64,000 bases of DNA from Ryuthela nishihirai (lineage: Eukaryota; Arthropoda; Arachnida; Araneae; Heptathelidae), in the NCBI GenBank assembly GCA_038380435.1, contig JAWZYU010000019.1, forward strand, positions 35,055,801 to 35,119,800, in the 5' to 3' direction. Below the pieces are notes generated by a model that was not told the origin of the DNA, did no database searches, and saw only the letters and a list, made by a program, of their open reading frames with translations. Position numbers and translations under genes: made by a program. Within the stretch, counting starts at the first letter, position 1. Each line of letters starts with the position of its first letter. Of this stretch, positions 1 through 10,475 are shown piece by piece.

Positions 1-545
1 CCACATCCTAGGTCTTCCCCTCTTTCTGAGGCCTTCAGGCACGCTGTTCATAACCCTATTCACCAATCTATAATTATCCATACGAACAACATGGCCAAAC
101 CAATGGAATCTCTCTCTGCACAACATACTGCTCAGAGGAGGTTGACAACTCCTTTGCCTAGCCTCATCAACAGTTACAAAGTTGAACCACCTAATGCCCA
201 AGACACTGCGTAAACATCTAGAATCAAAAGCATCTAGTTTCCTGTTATAATGTTTACAAAATGTCCAATTTTGTAAACATGATAACAGGAAACACTACCA
301 TAACTAACCCTAGAATAACTACCATAACTAACTACCATAACTAACATTAGAAACTTTTCACTACCATAACTAACCCTAGAAAGAACCAAACTATTATACA
401 ATCTAATTTTAGTCTTTAGGTGTATATGCCTATTTCTCCACACTCTCCATAGATTCTTAAAAGTTCTGGCAGAAATCCCTATTCATCTGTTAATCTCATG
501 CTGCACATCACCAGTATCTGTTACATAGCTCCCAAAATAATTAAA
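1..545 (-). mobile_element. LINE 3'-end copy, cut by the window edge, with local rearrangements
   Basis: Collinear with 60283-60735 of the LINE (GAGGCCTTCAGGC, CCAATGGAATCTCTCTCTG, GAAGTTGAACCACCTAATGCC, LKTKIRLYNSLVLSRVSYG). It carries an inverted insertion (237-293) and a following tandem repeat of ACTACCATAACTAAC (about 293-385) that the other copy lacks. Confidence 0.87.
237..293. repeat. 26-bp inverted insertion in the LINE copy
   Basis: GTTTCCTGTTATAATGTTTA plus CAAAAT at 237-262; complement at 268-293. In the other copy (60527 onward) the same place reads GTTTCCTGTTATCTTGTTTA, then GTCCAAGTTTCACTAGC with no inverted copy. Confidence 0.93.
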
Positions 546-679
546 TTACGGGATGTTTGCCTAATTACTACAAATGATTATAATTGGATTAAAATTCTTT
601 CCTTCCTATCTTTGATATATTTCGAATTTTGTGAATAAAGAGAATTAAGGATATTTTAAATTCTGGGAAAATAGAATAA

Positions 680-1020
680 TATATACTCATGTACTAGGTG
701 ACTTCAATGCCAATGTTGGTACCGGAATGATAAGGTCCTTTTGGCATTGGTCATTACAATAGCAATGGGAAATATATCATACAGGTAAGTAAACTTAATG
801 ATTTGAAAATAACTAACACTTATTACAAACACAAGGATATTTATACATATACATGGGTTTCACCAGATGGATTGCATAGGAATATGATAGATTATATATA
901 TAAATTAAGAGCAAATGGGTCAGCTCAGTTAGGAACATCAGGTTTTACTGGGAAACCAAATTTGACCATTACCTTGTTAAAACTGTTTTACAACTGAAGT
1001 CAAAGAAATGTGCTAAGGTT
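680..1020 (+). pseudogene. LINE endonuclease fragment
   Basis: Plus-strand LGDFNANVGTGMIR is the GDFNA motif of LINE apurinic endonucleases, followed at 840 by YTYTWVSPDGLHRNMIDYIY and, after a frameshift, DHYLVKTVLQLKSKKC (the SDHxLV end of the domain). Opposite in direction to the adjacent LINE 3' end, so it is from another copy or has been inverted. Confidence 0.8.
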
Positions 1021-2366
1021 AAAGGATTACTTGTAACAATGAAACTCTGAAGACCCAGAAATAGTCAAAGTCTATTATGATAAGCTACTTAGTCATTATG
1101 AGAATTTATGTACATTCTTAGAAAAAACAGGTAAATAATTTAATTTACTGTGCTGGTATGACATATTTTTTTTCTGAGTAGCACAAGTAATATTTACTGC
1201 AAAGTGAAGCTTTCAGGTTACAGCTGAAATTTAAGAAATAACAGATGACTTTACATATTTTACTTTTTATTTTCAACTTTACACTCAGCAATATGCATTT
1301 CAACATATTTGTGGGAAATAAACTGAACACAAACAGCAAAATCTTCATTCAATAAAAGTTTAATGGATTGAAGAATAAGATAAAAAAAAGCCAAAAACGA
1401 AAAACTACTCTTAGAATTGATTATGTATAACACTGCATAGTCAATTCTAAGACTAAAACTCTTCTACATTTTCCAGAATTTGAACTTTGGAAGGAATTCA
1501 AATTTTTTTTGTTGTGAAAAAAGTATTTTTTCACTTTACTAGATTAAACAATGTTCAAAGGGCTATTATATGTAACTATATATTAATTTAGTAATTAGAA
1601 CTATTGCATGTCCCAATTAAAAAAATTGACTCCAACCTCTCATATGGCATACAAAGCTTTTGTAGTTACAATACTTTTTTCGTTTTTAAATTAATAATGC
1701 AATGCACTGCTTCAATACACATTCATCTGATGATAACTTATAATAAGCCATAAATCTACTCACTACTTGTACTTCATGGAGAACAGAGTCAAGTTTTCAT
1801 TTTTTAATAATCACTTATGCTTGCATATACTAACCAAACTTTGGTTTCATTTATACCTGCTTGATTTTCCCAATACTAAAATTTCCTTTTTCCACTTTAC
1901 ATTTTCAATTACAATTTATTAACAAAGAACAGAATCACAATCAGTTTTATCAAGTACTGCCAACAAAATTAATGAAATACATTTTTAAAAATATCCTTTT
2001 TTTATCTAAGAAAATGGATCTAACAAACAACAAATTACACATACCACAAAACAATATATAATTTCTAGTAGTTTGCTTACAATTCTTATGATACGAAGGT
2101 CTGTGCAAAAATAATTAACACCAGCTTAAAAATGAATCTGTCACCATTGGAAAGGTAATCAGGTTCAATAGCAACCCTCATGTCAATTGCATATTTACCT
2201 GATACATTTTTGAAATATGACATAGTATGATTTGGAAGATCAAGAAATTACATTCTTGATTTTTATCAAGAAATTACATATTTTAAATTTTTATCCTGGC
2301 ATAAAGTGTAAAGAAATTACATTCTTGACACTTTATGCCAGGATAAAAATTCAGTATGCTGCATAC
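1021..2366 (-). other. intron, 3' of the last exon, unannotated part
   Basis: AT-rich. Searched on the minus strand for the missing EYxFRV end of the Fn3 domain and found none. Only the hairpin at 2286-2351 was recognised. Confidence 0.7.
2286..2351. repeat. perfect 24-bp hairpin 16 bases beyond the donor of the last exon
   Basis: AATTTTTATCCTGGCATAAA plus GTGT at 2286-2309 and its complement at 2328-2351, with an 18-base loop. The loop is a direct copy of AAGAAATTACATTCTTGA, also at 2242-2259. Confidence 0.93.
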
Positions 2367-2557
2367 CTTTAAATGAGGATCAGCTCCCAAAGTTTCTCCT
2401 GCAGGACACCATTGGCCAGTTTGGGGGTCCATTTTCTCTACTTCATAATGGTCAATTGGTGCTCCTCCATCATCTGATGGAGGGTACCACTTAAGATTGC
2501 AGCTTTCAGCAAGAATATCTTCAATTTTTAAGGGTCCATTTGGAGGTGATGGCTTGT
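2367..2557 (-). CDS. twitchin-like exon 12: first two-thirds of a first-type Fn3 domain, split by a phase-0 intron
   Basis: 191 bases: two bases finish an Asp codon, then 63 codons, ending in phase 0 at donor GTATGCAG. It encodes DKPSPPNGPLKIEDILAES, CNLKWYPPSDDGGAPIDHY, EVEKMDPQTGQWCPAGETLG and stops after ADPHLK, before the EYxFRV strand. The rest of the domain is not visible in bases 1-2366, so the next exon lies outside. A degenerate second copy of the 3' part of this exon and its downstream intron sits near 3950-4320. Confidence 0.9.
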
Positions 2558-2779
2558 CTGTAAAATTAGAAGCGTATTATATATATAATACACATGAAGT
2601 AGTTTCTGTCATTTAAAATGTGTTTTTTTTAATTTTAAAGCACAATATTCTTAAATTTTGAAAGAATAAATAAAAAATATTAAAATAACCTTCATTTATG
2701 TAGAGTGAAAACATTAGCTTATGCCTAGGTCCAGTCCTATGTAATACACTTTGTTGGCAACACAGTACATATTAGAATC

Positions 2780-3720
2780 ATAGAGAAAGATTGCTATACA
2801 TGCAATGAACAAAGTTTTCCCCAAAGGCATGGGAAACAGGAGGTAAATCTGGAGAGAATGCAGGCAACTCCATTCATTGGATTCTTTCTTCCCCGAGATA
2901 TTAGTTGGCCAGTGTTGCTTTGTGTGGATCAGCATTATTGTCCATTTAGGAGGAACTCATCACCTATCACACCAATATAGAGCTTGACAAAGGGATCAAG
3001 GATCTCAGAGCATTCACAGATCCTCCATCAAACACATGGAGGCTAATACAGGTGTGCAATGAAAACTCACCCATACAGTTCACCTCCACCATCAAATGCA
3101 TTTCTCCCCATAATATTTTGTGGCTGGATGCTGATTCACACCTCTCTCTAGATCAGTACACATCTGTTGTCTGATTGTAGAGGAAATATCAATTTATCCA
3201 TGAACAGGACATGACTCCATTGTTCTTAGGTACATGCTAAATGATTGTTACACCATTTTAAGTGGGCCTGTCTGTGTCTGGATGTTAAAGGGATGCATAC
3301 AATGGGTCAACAGGAATAGTGTTCGATCTTGTGATGACTTATGGTAACAGTTTAGATAGATATTTGCTTTCCTGTGGTTGCAATGAGACCTGAATGAATA
3401 GATGATGCTGTTGCTCTTCCATTTCAGTGGTACAATAGTCTAATATAGAGATCATCTTGAGAGGTTGTAACCCTAAGAGCTCTTGAACAGATCTTCTTAT
3501 AACTGTTTGGGTTGTTTGGAATTACTGCCCCAGCCCTGAGATAATGGAATGATGAATACCAGAAATGGTCACCTTCATATTGGTTTGACCAACCTTCAAC
3601 CTTTCAACAGTTCTCCATCATTTTGCTTCATTGAAACATTTTCTTTGAGGCATCATTTAGTCATTCCAGACTGATAATGTTTCAATTTGAAATGACCATG
3701 CATCTACAAAAGCACTTCTT
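2780..3720 (-). pseudogene. Tc1-like transposase relic
   Basis: On the minus strand the sequence reads HTH-proximal GRTVERLKVGQTN-like near 3600, MDKLIFPLQSDNRCVLI (the FxDESrF...DNRRVxVW block), PQNIMGRNAFDGGGELYG (GGGVMVWGGI block), and NNADPHKATLA with MELPAFSPDLPPV (QDNAxPHxA and SPDLxPIE blocks) near 2830-2930. Each is recognisable only across frameshifts and stops. No ends identified. Confidence 0.8.
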
Positions 3721-3949
3721 TTATAGGGTGTCTGTTTTACATATTCTGTGACATTATATGGGATTTACATATTCATTTTTCCAAACAACATATTAAATTA
3801 CAAAAGTATGTTAAAAATGTTTTATTTATTTCTAATGATTATTTCTTAACATTTTGGTGATCCAAGCTTAACTTCTGACTAGAAGTGATAACACTCATGT
3901 CACACAAATCTACAAGCTCTGGTAGTTCTACAAGTTCTTATATGACACA

Positions 3950-4320
3950 AAGGTTTATGTATGATCAATTAACACCACCAAAGCTTATAAATAAATCTGT
4001 CACTGAATTGAATCAGGTACATTAACCTGTAACATTAACAAGTAATTGTCATGAATGGCAATCAGGTACATTAACCTGTAACATTAACAAGTAATTGTCA
4101 TGAATGGCAATCAGGTACATTAACAATTCTCATGTCAATTGAACATACCTGATATATTTTCAAAAATGAATATAGCCTGATTTAGAAGATCAAAAATTAC
4201 AACCAATATAAAAAATGTTTTACATATACATTTATGTTAGGATAAGCTCCTAAAGTTTCACCTACAAGAGACCAATTGGCCAATTTGATATGGCCAATGG
4301 TGTTCTGCTGGACCATTGCA
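3950..4320 (-). pseudogene. decayed duplicate of the last exon and its downstream intron
   Basis: Two matching blocks: 4226-4300 matches exon end 2367-2440 (minus strand TTGGCCAATTGGTC, GTAGGTGAAACTTTAGGAGC, TATCCTAACATAAATG against CAATGGTGTCC, GCAGGAGAAACTTTGGGAGC, GATCCTCATTTAAAG), and 3955-4220 matches intron 2100-2290 (AATTAACACCA, AATCTGTCAC, TCTCATGTCAATTG, CCTGATATATTTT, GATTTAGAAGATCAA). The coding part has stops and frame loss, and the donor GTATGC reads TATATG. A non-functional exon relic. Confidence 0.82.
4011..4124. repeat. 49-base tandem repeat, 2.3 units, inside the exon relic
   Basis: AATCAGGTACATTAACCTGT starts units at 4011, 4060 and 4109. The copy beside the working exon (2140-2190) has only one such segment. 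Confidence 0.93.
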
Positions 4321-4602
4321 GACATGACAATCAGACATCTAAAGAACAATTTTATTTTCATTGCTATCAAACCAATTTCAATTTCTGTAATTTGTTGGTT
4401 GCAAAAGACAATTTACCTTATATTACATATTTTTATGAAGCATTTAATTCTCACTCACAACTACTCAATGAAAATTACCTTTTTTTTACTTAAGGAATCT
4501 GACAAATTTTACCCCATAATTTTATACTTATTTGATATGTCCCACTCTTCTACAAAACAAAATAATGCCTGAAGTGTCCCACATTTCAGCTTTGAAAATC
4601 TA

Positions 4603-4996
4603 GGTTGGGTTGTTTTACCACTGAACAGCAGCATTTTTTTTTTTGCACAGTAATAAACTAAATGGCTAGGTCTCAAGGACCCCAAGAGTTCAGAGAAGGC
4701 TGGGGAAAGGAATCCATTGGACAGGAGACAGATGGAAGCTTCCCATCAAGGCATCCAGCATGTTCTTTGATATGCAGGAGTATGCCTCTCCTGAACATCT
4801 GAATTCTCATTAACATTGAGCATGGGTTAACATTCCATATAAAGGATGGCAGCATTTTCAAGCACAGTGGTGTCCCCTTTCTCACTGAGGACAAAATAGG
4901 GATTAGTGGAGAAAATTCTCAATGCTGGCCCAGTTGGGACTCGAATTTGGAAACATCAAATTATTAGCCTGACATGCTACCAACTTAGCCAACCCC
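4603..4996 (-). mobile_element. SINE-B copy
   Basis: From AGGTTGGGTTGTTTTACCAC to CATGCTACCAACTTAGCCAA. Contains GGACCCCAAGAGTTCAGAG, GTATGCCTCTCCTGAACATC and, near the head, TTGGGACTCGAATTTGG (box B in reverse). Confidence 0.82.
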
Positions 4997-5268
4997 AACC
5001 ACTTTGAAGATGTGATCACTTAATCATTTATGCTCATCCTATCAACTACAATATGCATTTATATTTGAAATAATTAGATGAAAAAAATTGGTTGTCCTCA
5101 GTGGGACAATTAATTTTAGACAAATAATTATTTTTAACTAATTATTTCAAGTGTTTCTTGTCTACAGGACTTTTTTCTGTGACACTTTATTACTGATACA
5201 TTTATATATATATGTGTTAAACTTTCTTGCAGTTGAAAATATATATTGCAATTTTAAAACTCTGACTG

Positions 5269-5416
5269 CCATATGACATGCCAGCTGTCATAACTGTTTC
5301 TTATCGATTGGGCCATATGACACACTAGCCATCGTAACTGTTTCTAATTGATTGGGCCATACAATGTGCCAGCCATCGTGACTGTTTTTATCGATTGGGC
5401 TATACGATGACCATCC
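5269..5416. repeat. 44-base tandem repeat, about 3.3 units
   Basis: Units begin at 5269, 5313, 5357 and 5400 with CCATATGAC or CCATACAATG and share AACTGTTTCTTATCGATTGGG. Unit three is one base shorter. Confidence 0.9.
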
Positions 5417-6412
5417 ATCATAAAATATCCTATGTAGTAAACTATTATATAATTTGCTGGCTTCAGAATTGACTATTTGAATTAACAGTAGTGGCCTCCA
5501 GAAGTGTATTTGATATCCCCATTTAATACTTACAATAGCTGGTTATCATAATGGCTTGTTTGGAAAGCCTAAAAATAGTGATATAATTTTAGGTGTGTAG
5601 AAGTCAAAAATAATAAATGACAAAAAAGTGAAAAGTAATAAATAATAATAACAGCATCCTGAAATGTTAATAACAAACAAAAACATGTGGAAGCAATATA
5701 TTTTATTTTTTAATTACAATATATTTTAAAACATACTAAACATACTAAAACGGAATTAGAAATCATACTAAAATGGAAAATTACAGTATTGTAAAAATTT
5801 AAGGAAAAAAAGAACAAATAAATACAAAATTATAGGAAAATTTTTATCAGGTAAAATTACTGATGATATTTTACAAAACAATTTTCACACATTACAGGTT
5901 TTACTAGGTAATTAAATAAAAATAAGTAGTTGCTTTAATATGATAAATGTTTTCCTAACTTTTAAACTCAATTTAAAGCTATAATAAGGAAAATATGGCC
6001 TTTGGCTCCACAGTGCTGCATTTATAATTGTATGGTCAACAGTTAATCAAAATATAAAAAAATATCATTATACAATACTCATTCACTGAATAAAAGTCAA
6101 GAATAATTTCAATACATGTATTATGAAAAAGAAATATTATTTTTGATCTAAAACTGCTCTACTTTGAGGAGAATTAATGGTTATAAGTAGGCATACATGA
6201 GTATGCCACTGAATAGAAGGGCAAAATACTGGCATAAAATAAAGAATCAATGAGTAATATAACTTCCAAGTGTGAGAAGATAATCTGGAATAGTAATGGT
6301 TAACAAAAGAAACTGAGATAATATTTAAAATTAATAGGTTTTTTAATAATGAATTATATAATAACAGAAATAACTGGAGGTTACAAGTATCTGAAAAGAG
6401 TGGTTGATTTGG

Positions 6413-6545
6413 GTTAGTTTACTTCCTGAGCAATATTTCTCTATACATAGCAGGCTAAATGGCCAGATCACAAGATCCCTTAGGCTCAGAATAAAGTAGA
6501 GGGAAGGAGATACACTGGACACATGGAAGCCTCCAAAAAAAGTTG
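6413..6545 (-). repeat. SINE-B fragment
   Basis: GGCTAAATGGCCAGATCACAA, CTTAGGCTCAGAATAAAG and GGAGATACACTGGACACATGG match the tail-proximal half of SINE-B. Confidence 0.7.
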
Positions 6546-6594
6546 CCTTCCCATACAGATGAAAAACTTATATGATATCTGTAATCATGAAATA

Positions 6595-6732
6595 AGCTGA
6601 AAAACGTTGGCTTTGCTATGAGTGGGATTTGAACCCACATCTCCTAGTAACATGCCAGGTATGCTAGCCTAGCATGTTATTAGGAGATGTAGGTTTGAAT
6701 CGCACTCATGGCAAAACCAATTTTTTTCAGCT
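6595..6732. repeat. 60-bp palindrome of a tRNA-like half
   Basis: AGCTGAAAAACGTTGGCTTT at 6595 onward and the complement ending AATTTTTTTCAGCTT at 6732, with only small differences. Each arm contains GAGTGGGATTTGAACCCACA (box B and T arm) and TCTCCTAGTAACATGC. An inverted pair of the 3' half of a tRNA-like sequence. Confidence 0.85.
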
Positions 6733-7510
6733 TATCATTCCATGTCTACAGGACATCTCCTGTGATACTTTACTACTGACATCTGTAGACTTACTAATCT
6801 TAATTACTTTACTAATTACTTATCTTAAACAGGTCTTGTCTTTAGTACCAACTACTTATATGCCTGACATTAAGATCATAGGAAAGCCAAGGAAGCAAGA
6901 CTGTTAACTCTCTAAGCATGTAATGTTTTTATTTTCTCTCTGTCTTTCTTTCATGAGGCAATCATCAGCTTGTAGGCAGCAATTTTATAGATTTTATCTG
7001 CCTTTTTTTTTCGTCTGGCAAACTTTAAGTAATCACAAAAATTCAGAGATTTTGGGTTTTACTGATTCAGCTGTGCTATTACCTTGTATTTAGCTTATGT
7101 TAAAGCAGAAAGTGGAAATTCTTTCAACAGTTGTCATACTATAGCCACAGAATGACACTTAAAATCTCCAGCAAAATGTTATTTTGCTCCATTTTAATTT
7201 TTTAACCAAGTTTTTCTTTTTAAGAGTTTGCAACATAATAATTTCAGCAATTATTCCTCTTTATTAATAATAAATGCCTGAGAGAATATGAATTCCAAAA
7301 GCTAGCCTTAAATTAATGACATCCTACTGGTTAGCAAAAACGTCTACAGAAAAGTGGTGCCTAATTTTGTCTTTAAAGGTTCATGTCTTTTCCCAAGCTA
7401 CTAGAGAATGCTGGTAAATACTATTAATATTTATTACTATTTTAGACAATTTTAACTTAATTTCTTGTAAGAGCAATTGCCTAAAAACCACTTTAAAAAT
7501 ATTTCCATAC

Positions 7511-7792
7511 CTAAAATTATAACTTCAACATCAGCTTCATCTTTGCCATGATCATTGACTGCAGTAAGAGTGTATTTGCCACTGTCAGCACGGACTGCAT
7601 GCTTGACTCCCAACTTTGCATTGTAGGGCTCATGTGACAATTTAACACGATCAGTGCTCAAGAATTTCTTGCCATTTAGTACCCAAGCAGTGGTTGGTGC
7701 AGGCTCACCACTCACATTTACATCAAAGTTGAATGACTGACCTGCCTTTATGCGAACTTTATGAAGTCCAGTACGGTCAATTTTGGGAGGTA
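7511..7792 (-). CDS. twitchin-like exon 11: I-set Ig domain
   Basis: 282 bases, phase 1-1, acceptor TCTTTACAG, donor GTATGGAAAT. It encodes VPPKIDRTGLHKVRIKAGQS, FNFDVNVSGEPAPTTAWVL, ADSGKYTLTAVNDHGKDEA and ends VEVIILG. The splice-defined start adds about 33 residues before the internal Met at 7715. It closes the last complete Fn3-Fn3-Ig module in the window. Confidence 0.93.
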
Positions 7793-8025
7793 CTGTAAAG
7801 AAAAATGGGAATGAAATGTATTTATTTACTTAAAGCACTCACTTAACAAGACTGTATTAATAAATTCATAACTGTGAAAATAGAAACAAATTATCACACA
7901 GAGAAATGGAATATTATTATTATTGGTGAAGTTACAATTAGGTACATTAAAATAAATGCATGCATACAAAAAAGTTTTTTGTTTGCATACATTAGTGAAC
8001 ACAGAAACTGAAATACACTGAAAAT

Positions 8026-8113
8026 ATACACAGTTGTATCAGAATAATATGACCACCTGACATAGTATATGTATGGTAAGGTGATCATATTATTCTCATA
8101 CGACTGTGTATAT
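8026..8113. repeat. short palindromic element (MITE-like)
   Basis: ACACAGTTGTATCAGAATAA then TATGACCACCT pairs with AGGTGATCATATTATTCTCA then TACGACTGTGT. About 33-bp arms, 22-base centre. Confidence 0.82.
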
Positions 8114-8619
8114 AATATATCAAAATTTCTAGTATTAGTCACAGAGCAAAAACTGACTGCAGATTCAGACCAAAATAAGAATATTGTGCTTTTCAAATGT
8201 ATGATTTCATCCTATTGTTATTTTATGGGCTTACCAACTTTGCACACACCTCAAAGTCTTTATTCAATAACAAAGATTTATGCATATCAATTTGAGATAT
8301 AATTCCTCAGCGGCAATGATGCAAATAATTATGAACCATAGCAATGAATCAAAATTCTATCTTAAGTCATCCTATGGAATACCCAAGGTTTGCAATACAT
8401 CATGCCTCAGATGGACAAGTTTGGATCAATAGATGACAGATGGTACACTGCCACTTAATAACCAACATACACTGATCAGTCAAAACATTAAAACCACCTA
8501 CCTAATATGATGTAGGTCCTCCTCTCACCACCAAAAGAGCTCTCACCCGATGAGGCATAGATTCAATGAGATGTTGGTAGGTGTTGCTTGATATTTGGTA
8601 CTGTGACTGCTACAAAAGA

Positions 8620-9562
8620 TCTCGAAGTTCCCATAAATTCCATGGTTGGGGTGATGCTGCTCATACCCGTTTCTCCAACTCAAACCACAAATTCACAATA
8701 GGATTCATGTCCATTGAATTTGGGGGCCATGGCAATAAATGGAATTCCTCATCATGTTCTAAGAACCATTCCTGAACCTTCTTCGCAGTGTGTCAAGGGG
8801 CATTTGTCTTGTTGAAAGATGCCATCTTCACCAAGGAATACAGTCACCATAAAGGGGTGTACTTGGTCAGCCACGATGTTCAGGTAGGTGACATCTGTCA
8901 GAGTTTGTTTGCTCTACAGGGATAATTGGTCCAAGTGTTCCCCAAAAAAATATTGCCCAGACCATCACACTCCTTCCAGCTGCCTGGATCCATCCCACAA
9001 TGCATCCAGGTGAGAAGGCTTCTGTGGGTAAATGCCACACATGAGCTCGTCCATCCACATGGTGTAACAGAAAATGGGATTCATCTGACCATGCAACCCT
9101 CTTACAGTCTTCTATGATCCAATGTCGATGATTACATGCCCACTGCAAACATTGACGACGGTGAATGGCTGTGAGAATAGACACCCAAATCGGTCTGCGG
9201 CTGCAGAGACCCATATCCAAGAGCTTATGATGAACTGTGTGTTTGGACACACTGGGCCCTTTACCGCAATTGAAATTATGGATAATGTCAGCCACAGTAG
9301 CTCTCCTGTTGCTGCAGACAAGACAAAATAGCCTGTGCTGATCTCTGGCATCAATGAGGCATGGCCAGCCCATGCCTTGTCGATGGCTCGAAGTGTCACC
9401 TGTTTCGGACCATCTTTGATAGGTACTAACTACTGCATAGCATGAGCAGCCTACCAGCATCGCTGTTTTGGAGATGCTTTTACCAAGGTGTCTTGCCATA
9501 ATGATCTGGCATTTGTCCAAATCATATAAATCCTTTGCTTTTCCAATGTTGAGATGAAACAA
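8620..9562 (-). pseudogene. Tc1-like transposase, frameshifted
   Basis: N-terminal MARHLGKSISKTAMLVGCS (helix-turn-helix), DTSSHRQGMGWPCLIDARDQ (GRP-box-like hinge), VAWSDESHFLLHHVDGRAHV (second catalytic block) and SVMVWAIFFWGTLGPIIPVE. The frame shifts near 8900, and the last block reads FQQDKCPLTHCEE and WFLEHDEEFHLLPWPPNS, where QDN and SPDxNP are expected. Inactive. Confidence 0.9.
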
Positions 9563-9654
9563 AATACTGCCTGTGAGAGCTCCGACCCAGGTATTATATA
9601 TATCATTTGCGACCTTGGCACGTTACACTGATTGGCTGCACACACACTTGCACA

Positions 9655-9707
9655 CCAATACATTAAAACCACCTCTGCATAACGCAGAGGTGGTTTTAAT
9701 GTATTGG
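9655..9707. repeat. perfect 24-bp hairpin at the transposon right end
   Basis: CCAATACATTAAAACCACCT plus CTGC at 9655-9678, complement at 9684-9707, loop of five bases. The right arm is the transposon terminal repeat; the left arm is an extra inverted copy. Confidence 0.95.
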
Positions 9708-10084
9708 CTGATCGGTGTATGTTCTACAAGTGATAACCAGGTGATATAGAGAAGTGGGCTACAAATTTCCATTAAGAACATAGGAATCAGATACCTCCCT
9801 ATAATTTCAATCTATAATTCAGTTACCCATCCTTAATCCAGGATCCAACCTGAAAAACTGGTTTACATCCAGAGGCCAAACTATTTTCACTACAATAATT
9901 TTTACATTACATTTTTTTACTTAATAAAATATTCATCATATGGAAAAAGCATTATTTTTCAAGTTTGAAATATGTATTTTGATAAGATATATAAGAAATT
10001 TTTCAAACTGCAGGTTCTATTTTCAAAAAATTGAAGTTTCTAAAAAACGGATGTAGTCGTTTTTGGGAATTTTAAGTTAGCAGA

Positions 10085-10175
10085 AAAAATCATCCGTAAT
10101 TAGGTGGGATATGAACCCATGACCTCCTGATAACATGTCAGGTGCTATGATTACTAAGATATTGAACACTGATCA
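10085..10175 (-). repeat. family-C tRNA-like fragment
   Basis: TAGGTGGGATATGAACCCATG, CCTGATAACATGTCAGGTGC, then GATTACTAAGATATTG. Same core as the units at 17700 and 35440. Confidence 0.7.
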
Positions 10176-10433
10176 AGATTTCTACTAACAATGGCTATGA
10201 AATGATCCAACTGACAGACGAACCTTGCTAAAAGCAATTTTCCTATTAGCTTAAAAACTGCTTTACAATATGGTTGTATTAAATTTGCAGTTGAATAATT
10301 GCATAACTTCAATTTTTGAGGGAAAAAACAGGCTTTTAATGGCTTAAAATATTTGTAAGACTTTTCAAAATATGATTTCAGAGCAATTGTTTTTATGGAC
10401 TTATCACAGATCATTTCTATAGTGTATTTAGCT

Positions 10434-10475
10434 TACAAGCTCCTTCAGACCTCTGTGGCAGGCAGCTGCATGACG
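10434..10475 (+). repeat. SINE-A tail fragment
   Basis: CAGACCTCTGTGGCAGGCAGC and the following TGCATGACGG match the SINE-A 3' body at about 44290-44335. Confidence 0.55.

Larger units (their letters stand above)
2558..7510 (-). other. 5.0-kb intron
   Basis: Holds palindromic tRNA-like sequence (6595-6732), SINE-B copies (4603-4996, 6413-6545), a 44-base tandem repeat (5269-5416), a degenerate exon copy with its own tandem repeat (3950-4320) and a Tc1-like relic (2780-3720). The parts 5420-6400 and 6740-7510 show no feature. Confidence 0.75.
8470..9717 (-). mobile_element. Tc1-like DNA transposon with TIRs and TA duplication
   Basis: Left end CACTGATCAGTCAAAACATT and right end (reverse) CACCGATCAGCCAATACATT, both running on into AAAACCACCT, abut TA at 8468-8469 and 9718-9719. 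1248 bases in total. The right end carries an extra inverted copy of its own terminus (hairpin 9655-9707). Confidence 0.92.

Noticed and set aside
803..997. A small host gene
   Set aside because: The reading is a piece of a LINE endonuclease, frameshifted at its end.
4011..5416. CRISPR-like array from the 49- and 44-base repeats
   Set aside because: Units are directly abutting with no spacers, in an animal intron.
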